Positions 50,877 to 58,119 of a DNA stretch of 64,000 nt are shown here, in pieces (positions within the stretch are counted from its first letter, which is position 1; each line of letters begins with the position of its first letter). The notes beneath the pieces are model-generated. The model was not told the origin of the DNA, searched no databases, and saw only the letters and a list, made by a program, of their open reading frames with translations. The stretch spans positions 1 through 64,000 of the forward strand of contig CAXXXW010000001.1 in the NCBI GenBank assembly GCA_963665555.2, written 5' to 3'. Both the position numbers and the translations under genes were made by a program. This DNA comes from CAXXXW01 sp963665555. GTDB taxonomy: Bacteria; Pseudomonadota; Alphaproteobacteria; Thalassobaculales; Thalassobaculaceae.

Positions 50877-51256
50877 GGCGCGCCCCCGTCCTCGGCCGAG
50901 CCGCCGTTCCCGGCCGGGGCGAGCGCGTTCCGCTCGGCCTCGCTGTCGCGGCGCCAGTTGGCGGCGTAAGCGGCGCGGCCGGCCTCGCTCCGGGGCCGTT
51001 CGCCCATCGGGTAGACCTCGACCACCTCGTTGGTCGCCGTGTCGCGCAGGATGTTGAACCAGCGCCGGCAGCCCTGGGCGTGGCTCCACCGCTCCAGGTG
51101 CAAGCCCCTGGGGTTCTGGCGCAGGAAGAGGTATTCGGCGAACGCCTCGTCCGACAGCGCCGCCGGGTCGCGCGGCCGGACGATATGGGCCTCGCCGCCG
51201 TAGTGGAACTCGGCGTCGTCGCGCGGGCCGCACCAGGGACAGTCGATCAGGAGCAT
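50873..51256 (-). CDS. soxD: sarcosine oxidase, delta subunit SoxD
   Basis: A 127-residue zinc-binding subunit. The N-terminus MLLIDCPWCGPRDDAEFHYGGEAH provides the two-Cys (C6, C9) plus two-His zinc site. HYEHWSHAQGC-type block ERWSHAQGCRRWFNILRDT is the family signature. It is 10 bases downstream of soxB and overlaps soxA by 4 bases. The C-terminus is an Ala/Gly-rich tail slightly longer than usual. Confidence 0.93.
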   Translation of the reverse strand: MLLIDCPWCGPRDDAEFHYGGEAHIVRPRDPAALSDEAFAEYLFLRQNPRGLHLERWSHAQGCRRWFNILRDTATNEVVEVYPMGERPRSEAGRAAYAANWRRDSEAERNALAPAGNGGSAEDGGAP

Positions 51257-51266
51257 CCCGCCCTCC

Positions 51267-52556
51267 CTAATGCGCGACGCCCGCGGCGCCGTGCTCGTCG
51301 ATCAGGTAGCCGCCGGCGAAACGGTCGAGCGAGAAGGGCGCGGCGATAGCGTTCGGCGCGTCGCGCGCCACCAGGTCGGCGAACACATGGCCGGAGCCGG
51401 GCGTCGCCTTGAACCCGCCCGTGCCCCAGCCGCAGTTGAAGTACAGGTTCCGCACCGGCGTCCGCGACAGGATCGGCGAGGCGTCCGGGCAGGTGTCCAC
51501 GATCCCGCCCCAGGAGCGCAGCATCGACAGCCGCGACAGGGCGGGGAACAGTTCGACCGCCGCCGCCAGCATGTTCTCGACGATGTTCAGGCTGCCGCGC
51601 TGGGTGTAGGCGTTGTAGGAGTCCGTTCCCGCGCCGAGCACCATTTCGCCCTTGTCGGACTGGCTGATGTACATGTGCACGGCGTTCGACATGATCACCA
51701 CGTCGAGGATCGGCTTGATCGGCTCGGAGACCAGGGCCTGCAGGGGCCGGCTCACGACCGGCAGGCGGAAGCCGGCCATGTCCGCGACCGCGCCGGCGTG
51801 CCCGGCGACGACGCAGGCGACCTTGCGCGCGCGGATCGGCCCCCGTTCTGTCTCGACGCCCTTGACCGTCCCGTCCTCGATGCGGAAGCCGGTGACGGCG
51901 CAATTCTCGACGATGTCGACGCCGAGGCCGTCGGCCGCCCGCGCGTAGCCCCAGGCCACCGCGTCGTGGCGCGCCGTGCCGCCGCGGCGCTGGATGAACC
52001 CCCCCATGACCGGGTAGCGCAGCTTCGGGTCGATGTCGATAAGGGGGACCAGCCGCTTGATTCCCGCCGGCGTCAGCACTTCGGAGTCGATCCCGTTCAG
52101 CCGGATCGCCTCCACCCGCCGCGTCATCTCCTTCGCCTCGTGCTCCGAATGCGCCAGCGTGAGCACGCCGCGCGGGCTGAACATGGTGTTGAAGTTGAGC
52201 TCCCGGCTCAGCCCCTCCCACAGCTTTAGCGAATGCTCGTAGATCGCCGCGCTCTCGTCCCAGAGGTAGTTGGAGCGGATGATCGTGGTGTTGCGCCCGG
52301 TGTTGCCGCCGCCGAGCCAGCCCTTGTCCAGCACCGCGATGTCGCGCACGCCGTGCAGCCTGGCGAGGTAGTAGGCGGTCGCCAGCCCGTGGCCGCCGGC
52401 CCCGACGATAACGACCTCGTATTCCCGCTTCGGCTCGGGGGAGCGCCAGGCCCGCTCCCAGTTCGCGTGGCCCGCGCGCGCGTGGCGCGCGAGGTCCAGA
52501 AAGGAGTAGCGCTGCTTGCCCGCCGGCGCGCCCCCGCCTCCGATCCACGCCTTCAT
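51267..52556 (-). CDS. soxB: sarcosine oxidase, beta subunit SoxB
   Basis: A 429-residue DAO-fold flavoprotein that carries the active site of heterotetrameric sarcosine oxidase. The FAD-binding motif is VIVGAGGHGLATAYYLA (49-65) and the FMN-attachment His is probably H197 in GGTARHDAVAWG, which matches the known position once the approximately 24-residue longer N-terminus is allowed for. Also seen are RSNYLWDESAAIYEHSLKLW and the C-terminal CGWGTGGFKATPGSGH. It is the first gene of soxBDAG-GNAT. No folate genes (purU, glyA, folD) are adjacent, so C1 handling is encoded elsewhere. Confidence 0.95.
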   Translation of the reverse strand: MKAWIGGGGAPAGKQRYSFLDLARHARAGHANWERAWRSPEPKREYEVVIVGAGGHGLATAYYLARLHGVRDIAVLDKGWLGGGNTGRNTTIIRSNYLWDESAAIYEHSLKLWEGLSRELNFNTMFSPRGVLTLAHSEHEAKEMTRRVEAIRLNGIDSEVLTPAGIKRLVPLIDIDPKLRYPVMGGFIQRRGGTARHDAVAWGYARAADGLGVDIVENCAVTGFRIEDGTVKGVETERGPIRARKVACVVAGHAGAVADMAGFRLPVVSRPLQALVSEPIKPILDVVIMSNAVHMYISQSDKGEMVLGAGTDSYNAYTQRGSLNIVENMLAAAVELFPALSRLSMLRSWGGIVDTCPDASPILSRTPVRNLYFNCGWGTGGFKATPGSGHVFADLVARDAPNAIAAPFSLDRFAGGYLIDEHGAAGVAH

Positions 52557-52689
52557 CGGCCGGTTCCCCCGCCGCCGCGCCGCCCCGTCGGCGCGGACCC
52601 TACGCCGCCGGCGCCGGCGCGATGGCCGTGGCGCGACATCCGCTGGCGGCGGAGCGACTCCCGGCGGCGGCCCGGCACGGCCACGGCGC

Positions 52690-53160
52690 CTAGCCGTCCA
52701 CCGGGCGGACCTTGACCGTCGCGCCGTCCACCCGGACGATCTCGACCAGCGCGGCGGCGGCGATGGTCTCGCCGGTCTCGGATTCGGCCGTCCACCAGGT
52801 GTCGTCGAGGCGCACGCGGCCGCGCCCGTTCTCCAGCGCCTCGCCGAGCCGCAGCCGGCGGCCGCTGTAGAGGCGGCCGCGCGAATTGACCAGCAGCGGC
52901 CCGTCGCCGCCCCGGTACTTCCGCAGCGCGGCGCGGCCGATCGCCGTGGCGGCGACCGAGAGCGCCGCGAAGGCCAGCACCTGCAGGCGCCAGTCCAGTT
53001 CCGGCTCCAGCCACACCGCGAGCGCGGTCGCGCCCGCCGCCGCCGCCGGGAAGAGCAGGAAGAAGGACATGCTCGTCAGCTCGAACCCGGCCAGGATCGC
53101 GGCGAGGGTGAGCCAGTGCCACGGCGTCGGCTCCAGCAGCCAGGCGAGGTATTCGTCCAT
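52690..53160 (-). CDS. NfeD-family membrane protein (short form)
   Basis: A 156-residue NfeD protein: two N-terminal hydrophobic segments (WLTLAAILAGFELTSMSFFLLFPAAAAGATALAVW) and a C-terminal OB-fold beta-barrel with DGPLLVNSRGRLYSGR and ENGRGRVRLDDTWWTAESE. NfeD proteins are partners of SPFH/stomatin-like proteins in membrane-domain quality control. It sits 33 bases downstream of the SPFH gene, the usual arrangement. The short form lacks the ClpP-like protease domain. Confidence 0.9.
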   Translation of the reverse strand: MDEYLAWLLEPTPWHWLTLAAILAGFELTSMSFFLLFPAAAAGATALAVWLEPELDWRLQVLAFAALSVAATAIGRAALRKYRGGDGPLLVNSRGRLYSGRRLRLGEALENGRGRVRLDDTWWTAESETGETIAAAALVEIVRVDGATVKVRPVDG

Positions 53161-53193
53161 CCCGCGGGCCTCCTCGGGGCCGTTCCGGGCCGG

Positions 53194-54295
53194 TCAGCCC
53201 CAGGGCCGCGCCGCCGCCCCGCCCTCGCCGGAGGGCGCGCCGCGCGGCGGCGGCGGCGGGACCGCGCGCCGGCCCGGCCCGGGCGCCGCGCCGCCGTTGC
53301 CGCCGCCGGCTCCGCCGTCCTTGCCGCCGCCCGGCTCGCCGCCGAAGGCGCTCCTGGCGAGTTCGGCGATCCCGGCGACGCTGCCGATCAGGTTCGCGGC
53401 CTCCAGCGGCATCATCACGACCTTCTGGTTGTCGGCCGACGCGACCTTCTCCAGGGCCTCGGCGTAGCGCTGGGCGACGAAATAGTTGATGGCGTGGAGG
53501 TTGCCCGTCTCGATGGCGTCGGAGACCGCGGTGGTGGCCCTGGCCTCGGCGTCGGCGGCGCGTTCGCGGGCCTCGGCGTCGCGGAAGGCGGCCTCGCGCC
53601 GCCCCTCGGCCTCCAGGATCTGCGACGCCTTCTCGCCCTCGGCGCGCAGGATGGCGGCCTGTTTCTCGCCCTCGGCCTGGAGGATTTCGGCGCGCTTCTG
53701 GCGTTCGGCCATCATCTGCTGGTTCATCGCCAGCGTGAGGTCGCGCGGCGGCGTCAGGTCCTTGATCTCCACCCGCGTCACCTTCACCCCCCCAGGGGTT
53801 GGTGGCGAGGTCGATGACGCGCAGCAGGCGCTCGTTGATCTCGTCGCGCCGGGAGAGCACGTCGTCCAGCGCCATGCCGCCGATCACCGAGCGGATGTTG
53901 GTCATCGACAGGTTGGTGATCGCCTGGCGCAGGTCGTTCACCTCGTAGGCCGCCCGGGCCGCGTCCATCACCTGGTAGAAGGTCACGGCGTCGGTCGAGA
54001 CGGTGGCGTTGTCGAGCGTGATCACGTCCTGGCTCGGAACGTCGAGCACCGTTTCGCGCATCGACTGCTTCTGCGGCTCGCCCACGCGCTCGATGAAGGG
54101 GAGGATCAGGTGCAGGCCGGGCCGGAGCGTGCGCGTGTAGCGCCCGAACCGCTCGACCGGCCATTCCGAGGCCTGGGGCACGATCTGGACCGCCTTGCGC
54201 ACGAGGATCAGCGCGACGATCAGCGCCGCGACGACGAAGATCAGGAACGGGCTGGGCGCGAACAGGCCGAGGAGGTCGCCGAGGTCGAGGGACAT
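53194..54295 (-). pseudogene. SPFH/Band 7 (stomatin-like) protein, frameshifted in a G7 run
   Basis: Read across one frameshift this is a stomatin/HflK-type membrane protein of about 365 residues. The N-terminal anchor (LIFVVAALIVALILVRKAVQIVPQ) is followed by the Band 7 domain (ERFGRYTRTLRPGLHLILPFIERV, DVITLDNATVSTDAVTFYQV, LRRDEINERLLRVIDLATNPW). At 53787-53793 the plus strand has seven C (seven G in the mRNA). Six would give NPWGVKVTRVEIKDL and a continuous protein; the extra base breaks the frame. The C-terminal part then continues in the other frame with MAERQKRAEILQAEGEKQAAIL and a long coiled coil with EGEK repeats. The error or mutation is at a homopolymer. Together with NfeD it would form a membrane-domain complex. 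Confidence 0.85.
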
Positions 54296-54520
54296 GGGGC
54301 CGCTCCCGCGCGAAAGGCCGCGCCGCCGGGGCGGCGGCGCAGGTCGCCCGTATATGTAATCCGTTCCGCGCGGTTCCGCCAGCGCGTCGCGCGGCGACGG
54401 AGCGGCGCCCGCCGCGCGGGCGAGACGGCGGCGCGGCGAACGCGCGACCCCGGCGCTGGCCAGGGGGCGGCGCGGCGGATAGACTTCGGCTCCCCGCCAC
54501 AACCGGAGACGCGAGGGAAC

Positions 54521-55675
54521 ATGATCTCCATCGACGCCGCCTTCGACGGCGGCAACATCGAGGTTCTGCGGGCCGACGACCCGGCCGACATCCGCCTCGC
54601 CATCCGCAAGGACAGCGAGGCCGATTTTTACCAGTGGTTCTCGTTCCGCGTCTCCGGCGCGCGCGGCGTCGATCTCGCGTTGCGCATCGAGAACGCGGGC
54701 GGGGCCAGCTACCCGCGCGGCTGGGAGGGCTACCGCGCCGTCGCCTCGACGGACCGCCGCCGCTGGCTGCGCGTCCCGACGGACTACGCCGGCGGCGCGC
54801 TGACGATTCGCCACCGGCCTGAGAGCGACGCGGTCCACTACGCCTATTTCGCGCCCTACTCGATGGAGCGTCACGCGGACCTGGTGGCGCGCTGCCAGGC
54901 CGCCGAGGGGGTGGCGCTGTCCACGCCGGGAACCACCGCGCTCGGCCGGCCGATCGACATCCTGCGCTTCGGGGAGCCGGACGCGGCCCGGCCGTCGATC
55001 TGGGCGATCGCGCGCCAGCATCCGGGCGAGACCATGGCCGAATGGTTCATGGAGGGTTTCCTCGACCGGCTGGTCGACGCCGAGGACGGGGCCGCCCGCG
55101 CGCTGCGCGAGCGCGCCGCGATCCACGCCGTCCCCAACATGAACCCGGACGGCGGCGCGCTCGGCAACCTGCGGGTCAACTCCCGGGGCGCCAACCTCAA
55201 CCGCGAATGGGAGGCGCCGAGCCTGGAGCGCAGCCCGGAAGTGTTCCATGTGCGCGAGGCGATGCGCCGGACCGGGGTCGATCTCTGCCTCGACGTGCAT
55301 GGCGACGAGGCGATGCCCTACAACTTCATCGTCGGCCTCGACGGGATCGCGGAGGCCAGCCCGGCCCAGCGCGCCACCGTCCGGCGCTTCGCCGGCGCGC
55401 TCGCCGACCTCAACCCGGACTTCCAGACCGCGCGCGGCTACCCGCCGGCCAGGCCCGGCCAGGGGCTGACCACGACCTGCACCGGCTGGCTCGGCAAGCA
55501 TCTCGGCGCGGCGTCGATGACGCTGGAGATGCCGTTCAAGGACGCCGCCAACGCGCCGGACGAACGGGTCGGCTGGTCGCCCGGCCGGGCCATGGCGCTC
55601 GGCCGCTCGTCGATCGAGGCGATGCTGGCGGTGATGGCGTACCTGCCGCTGCCGCGCGGCGGAGCGGAGGGGTAG
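54521..55675 (+). CDS. M14-family zinc carboxypeptidase (cytosolic carboxypeptidase-like)
   Basis: A 384-residue metallopeptidase of the M14 family, the cytosolic carboxypeptidase (Nna1-like) subgroup. Zinc ligands are the His and Glu of RQHPGETMAEWFMEG and the later His in DVHGDEAMPYNF. An N-terminal beta-sandwich domain (about residues 1-130, with FYQWFSFRVSGARG and AYFAPYSMERH) precedes the catalytic domain, as in this subgroup. The C-terminal catalytic Glu is in MTLEMPFKDA. The likely role is removal of C-terminal amino acids from peptides, perhaps murein-derived. No signal peptide is seen. The following gene starts at the next base after the stop. Confidence 0.88.
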   Translation: MISIDAAFDGGNIEVLRADDPADIRLAIRKDSEADFYQWFSFRVSGARGVDLALRIENAGGASYPRGWEGYRAVASTDRRRWLRVPTDYAGGALTIRHRPESDAVHYAYFAPYSMERHADLVARCQAAEGVALSTPGTTALGRPIDILRFGEPDAARPSIWAIARQHPGETMAEWFMEGFLDRLVDAEDGAARALRERAAIHAVPNMNPDGGALGNLRVNSRGANLNREWEAPSLERSPEVFHVREAMRRTGVDLCLDVHGDEAMPYNFIVGLDGIAEASPAQRATVRRFAGALADLNPDFQTARGYPPARPGQGLTTTCTGWLGKHLGAASMTLEMPFKDAANAPDERVGWSPGRAMALGRSSIEAMLAVMAYLPLPRGGAEG

Positions 55676-56038
55676 ATGCTCGTCGTCCACGGCCTCGCGA
55701 ATTGCGACGCCTGCCGCAAGGCGCGCAAACGGCTCGAACGCGCCGGGGCCGCGCACCGTTTCCACGACCTGCGCAAGGACGGGCTGGACCGCGAAACGGC
55801 CGAGGCGTGGCTCGCCGCGATCGGGCCGGAGCGGCTGGTCAACCGGCGGAGCGCGACCTGGCGCGGCCTGCCGGAGGCCGAGCGGGCGCGGCTCGACGCC
55901 GATCCGGCGGGGCTGCTGTGCGCGCATCCGACGCTGGCCAGGCGGCCGGTGATCGACCTCGGCGGCGCGTGGATCGCGGGTTTCGACGCCGCCGCCGCCG
56001 CCGCCCTCGACGCGCGCCTGGCGGAGCGCGGGGCGTAG
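55676..56038 (+). CDS. ArsC/Spx-family reductase-like protein (YffB type)
   Basis: A 120-residue thioredoxin-fold protein of the ArsC/Spx family. The N-terminal C-x-x-C (NCDACRKARK) and FHDLRKDGLDRETAEAW, LVNRRSATWRGL and LARRPVIDL match YffB/ArsC-like proteins. These include arsenate reductases and glutathione-dependent reductases, but the chromosomal YffB group is not an arsenic gene and no ars neighbours are present. It starts exactly after the M14 stop, so the two are translated together. The resolving Arg and Cys features make a thiol-reductase role likely. Confidence 0.85.
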   Translation: MLVVHGLANCDACRKARKRLERAGAAHRFHDLRKDGLDRETAEAWLAAIGPERLVNRRSATWRGLPEAERARLDADPAGLLCAHPTLARRPVIDLGGAWIAGFDAAAAAALDARLAERGA

Positions 56039-56090
56039 CGCCGCCGCGCGCCTTCCCGCCCGGCCCGGAATCGGGCATTGTAACCCGGCC

Positions 56091-56402
56091 ATGGCCCCGC
56101 GCATCGACATCCCGGCGGACCGGATCGCCGCCTTTTGCGAACGCTGGAAGATCGCCGACCTCTCCCTGTTCGGCTCCGTCCTGCGCGACGATTTCGGTCC
56201 CGACAGCGATGTGGACGTGCTTGTCGGTTTCCGCGACGACGCGCGGCACGGCTTCGCCGAACTGGCCGACATGGAGGAGGAGTTGAAGGCCCTATTCGGC
56301 CGCGAGGTGGACCTGGTCCAGCGCGCCGTCGTCGAGAAAAGCCCGAACTGGATCCGCCGCAAATCGATCCTCGGCTCCGCGGAGCTCGTCCATGGATCGT
56401 GA
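56091..56402 (+). CDS. mntA: MntA-type antitoxin (MNT-domain nucleotidyltransferase)
   Basis: A 103-residue minimal nucleotidyltransferase. The G-S-x10-D-x-D active-site motif is complete: G28, S29 in LFGSVLR and D40, D42 in SDVDVLVGF. In the HepT-MntA system the antitoxin blocks its toxin by adding AMP to a tyrosine of the HEPN partner. The adjacent gene is that partner, overlapping by 11 bases. ATG 56091 is the first start of the frame. The gene is a bit less GC-rich at its end than its neighbours. Confidence 0.9.
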   Translation: MAPRIDIPADRIAAFCERWKIADLSLFGSVLRDDFGPDSDVDVLVGFRDDARHGFAELADMEEELKALFGREVDLVQRAVVEKSPNWIRRKSILGSAELVHGS

Positions 56403-56733
56403 CCTCGGGCACGTTTTCGACATCGTTTCGTCGGCGCGCCTGGCGCGGAAGTACGTTAACGGGGCGACCTACAACGAATTCATCGAGGACACGCGAATGC
56501 AAGACGCGGTCGTGAGGCGCCTCGAAATCATCGGCGAGGCGGCGGGCCGGCTTTCTCCGGGGTTCAGGCGGGAGCACGACGAAATTCCTTGGAACGAGAT
56601 CAGGGGGATGCGCAACCGGGCGATCCACGGTTACGAAAAGCTCGACCTGGACATCGTTTGGACGGTCGCGCGGGAACGGCTCGCGACCCTCATCGCCCGT
56701 CTCGAACCCCTGCTTCCCCCGGAGGAGGAATGA
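56392..56733 (+). CDS. hepT: HepT-type toxin (HEPN-domain RNase-like)
   Basis: A 113-residue HEPN-domain protein (DUF86/HepT). The R-x4-H-x-Y motif is complete as RNRAIHGY: R74, H79 and Y81. In the characterised HepT-MntA system these form the RNase active site and the tyrosine that MntA modifies. Preceding helix segments VRRLEIIGEAAGRLS and FRREHDEIPWNEIRGM are the family core. It overlaps mntA by 11 bases, and its TGA overlaps the ATG of the flavoprotein gene downstream (ATGA), so the toxin gene is translationally joined to a metabolic operon. Confidence 0.92.
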   Translation: MDRDLGHVFDIVSSARLARKYVNGATYNEFIEDTRMQDAVVRRLEIIGEAAGRLSPGFRREHDEIPWNEIRGMRNRAIHGYEKLDLDIVWTVARERLATLIARLEPLLPPEEE

Positions 56734-57857
56734 GAACCGCCGACGTCATCGTGGTCGGCGGCGGGCTGGTCGGCGCGGCGCTGGCGCGGGGGATGGCGCG
56801 GGCGGGCGCGGAGGTTCTCCTGCTCGACGAGGGCGACGACGCCTTCCGCGCCTCGCGCGGCAATTTCGGGCTGGTCTGGGTGCAGTCCAAGGGCGACGGC
56901 ATGGGCGAATACGCCCGCTGGTCGCGGCTCTCCTCCGACCTCTGGCCCGGCTTCGCGGCCGAGCTGCGCGAGGAAACCGGGATCGACGCCGGCCACCGCC
57001 GCCCCGGCGGTCTGGAGCTCTGCCTCGACGAGGCGGAGTGCGAGGCCCACGCCGTCTCGATCGCGCGGATGCACAACCAGCCGGGCGGCGCCAACGACCG
57101 CCGCGTCGTCGACGGCGGCGAGGTCCGCCGGATGGAGCCGGCGGTCGGGCCGGAGGTCGTCGGCGCGTCGTTCTGCCCGCACGACGGGGCGGTCGATCCG
57201 CTGGCCGCGCTGCGCGCGCTGCACCGGAGCGCGGCCGCCGCCGGCGCCGCCTTCCTCGCCGAACGCCGCGTCGAACGCATCCTTCCCGAACGCGGCGGCT
57301 TCCGGGTCGAGACCGCGCGCGAGGCGTTCTCCGCCGGCCGGGTCGTCGTGGCGGCCGGAAACGGGACCCCGCCGCTCGCCGCGCAAATCGGCATCGACGT
57401 CCCGGTCGCGCCGGAGCGCGGCCACATCCTGGTCACCGAGCGGGTCCGGCCGCTGTTCCGCCATGTGCTGGGCCAGGTCCGCCAGACCCCGCAGGGCACG
57501 GTCATGCTCGGCGCGACGAGGGAGTCGGTGGGGTTCGATGTCGGCTTCAACCCGGAAATGGCGCGCGCGATCGCCGCGCGGGCGGTCCGCAAGGTTCCGG
57601 CGCTGGAGGGGCTGCGCGTCGTGCGCGGCTGGAGCGCGCTCAGGATCATGCCGGCCGACGGCTTCCCGATCTACGGCGAATCGGAGGCGCATCCCGGCGC
57701 CTTCGCCGCGACCTGCCACAGCGGCGTCACCCTGGCGGCGGCGCACGCGCTGCGCCTCGCGCCGAAATTGCTGGAGCCGGGCCTGGAGGAGGAATTCCCG
57801 GCGTTCTCGCCCCGGAGGTTCGATGTTTCGCAGACTGTCCGGCCCGCCCAGGCCTAG
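56730..57857 (+). CDS. FAD-dependent amine/amino-acid oxidase (DAO family, HcnC-like)
   Basis: A 375-residue D-amino-acid-oxidase-fold flavoprotein. The FAD site VVGGGLVGAALARGMARAG is near the N-terminus and RGHILVTERV, ESVGFDVGFNPEM and GWSALRIMPADGFPIYG are further along. With the two genes that follow it forms the three-subunit arrangement seen in HcnABC (glycine to cyanide), opine or octopine oxidase, and D-hydroxyproline/proline dehydrogenase complexes; this would be the substrate-oxidising subunit. The ribosome site GGAGGAGGA lies inside the hepT C-terminus and the ATG overlaps its stop. The substrate cannot be read. Confidence 0.85.
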   Translation: MRTADVIVVGGGLVGAALARGMARAGAEVLLLDEGDDAFRASRGNFGLVWVQSKGDGMGEYARWSRLSSDLWPGFAAELREETGIDAGHRRPGGLELCLDEAECEAHAVSIARMHNQPGGANDRRVVDGGEVRRMEPAVGPEVVGASFCPHDGAVDPLAALRALHRSAAAAGAAFLAERRVERILPERGGFRVETAREAFSAGRVVVAAGNGTPPLAAQIGIDVPVAPERGHILVTERVRPLFRHVLGQVRQTPQGTVMLGATRESVGFDVGFNPEMARAIAARAVRKVPALEGLRVVRGWSALRIMPADGFPIYGESEAHPGAFAATCHSGVTLAAAHALRLAPKLLEPGLEEEFPAFSPRRFDVSQTVRPAQA

Positions 57858-58119
57858 CGTTTCCCTCCTCTTCGAGGGCGCGGAGGTGGAGGCCCTGGAG
57901 GGCGACACGCTGGCGGCGGCGCTGCTCGCGGCCGGCGTTCCGTTCCGGCGCGAATCGGCGGTCTCGGCCGCGCCGCGCGCGCCGTTCTGCATGATGGGCG
58001 CGTGTTTCGAGTGCCTGGTGGAGATCGACGGCGCGGCCAACCGGCAGGCCTGCCTCGAACCCGTGCGCGAGGGCATGTCGGTCCGCCTCCAGCCGGCGGC
58101 GCGCGGGGTCGGGCCGTGA
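57823..58119 (+). CDS. small [2Fe-2S]-binding subunit (HcnA-like)
   Basis: A 98-residue ferredoxin-like subunit. The cluster ligands are in CMMGACFECLVEIDG and the following QACLEPVREG, spaced C-x4-C-x2-C-x(n)-C as in HcnA and the N-terminus of SoxA. It starts at ATG 57823 with CGGAGGTTCG upstream, overlapping the end of the oxidase gene by 35 bases, and ends in the TGA that overlaps the GTG of the next gene. It would carry electrons between the oxidase and the Pyr-redox subunit. Confidence 0.88.
   Translation: MFRRLSGPPRPSVSLLFEGAEVEALEGDTLAAALLAAGVPFRRESAVSAAPRAPFCMMGACFECLVEIDGAANRQACLEPVREGMSVRLQPAARGVGP

Noticed and set aside
53781..53800. Programmed ribosomal frameshifting at the G7 run of the SPFH gene
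   Set aside because: SPFH proteins do not use it to my knowledge, and I see no stimulatory structure or slippery heptamer pattern beyond the homopolymer; an error or mutation is simpler.
52553..56362. Minus-strand 1269-codon frame running through the SPFH region
   Set aside because: Only the middle part (N-terminal SPFH sequence) is real. The rest is shadow of NfeD, the M14 peptidase and the arsC-like gene on the other strand.
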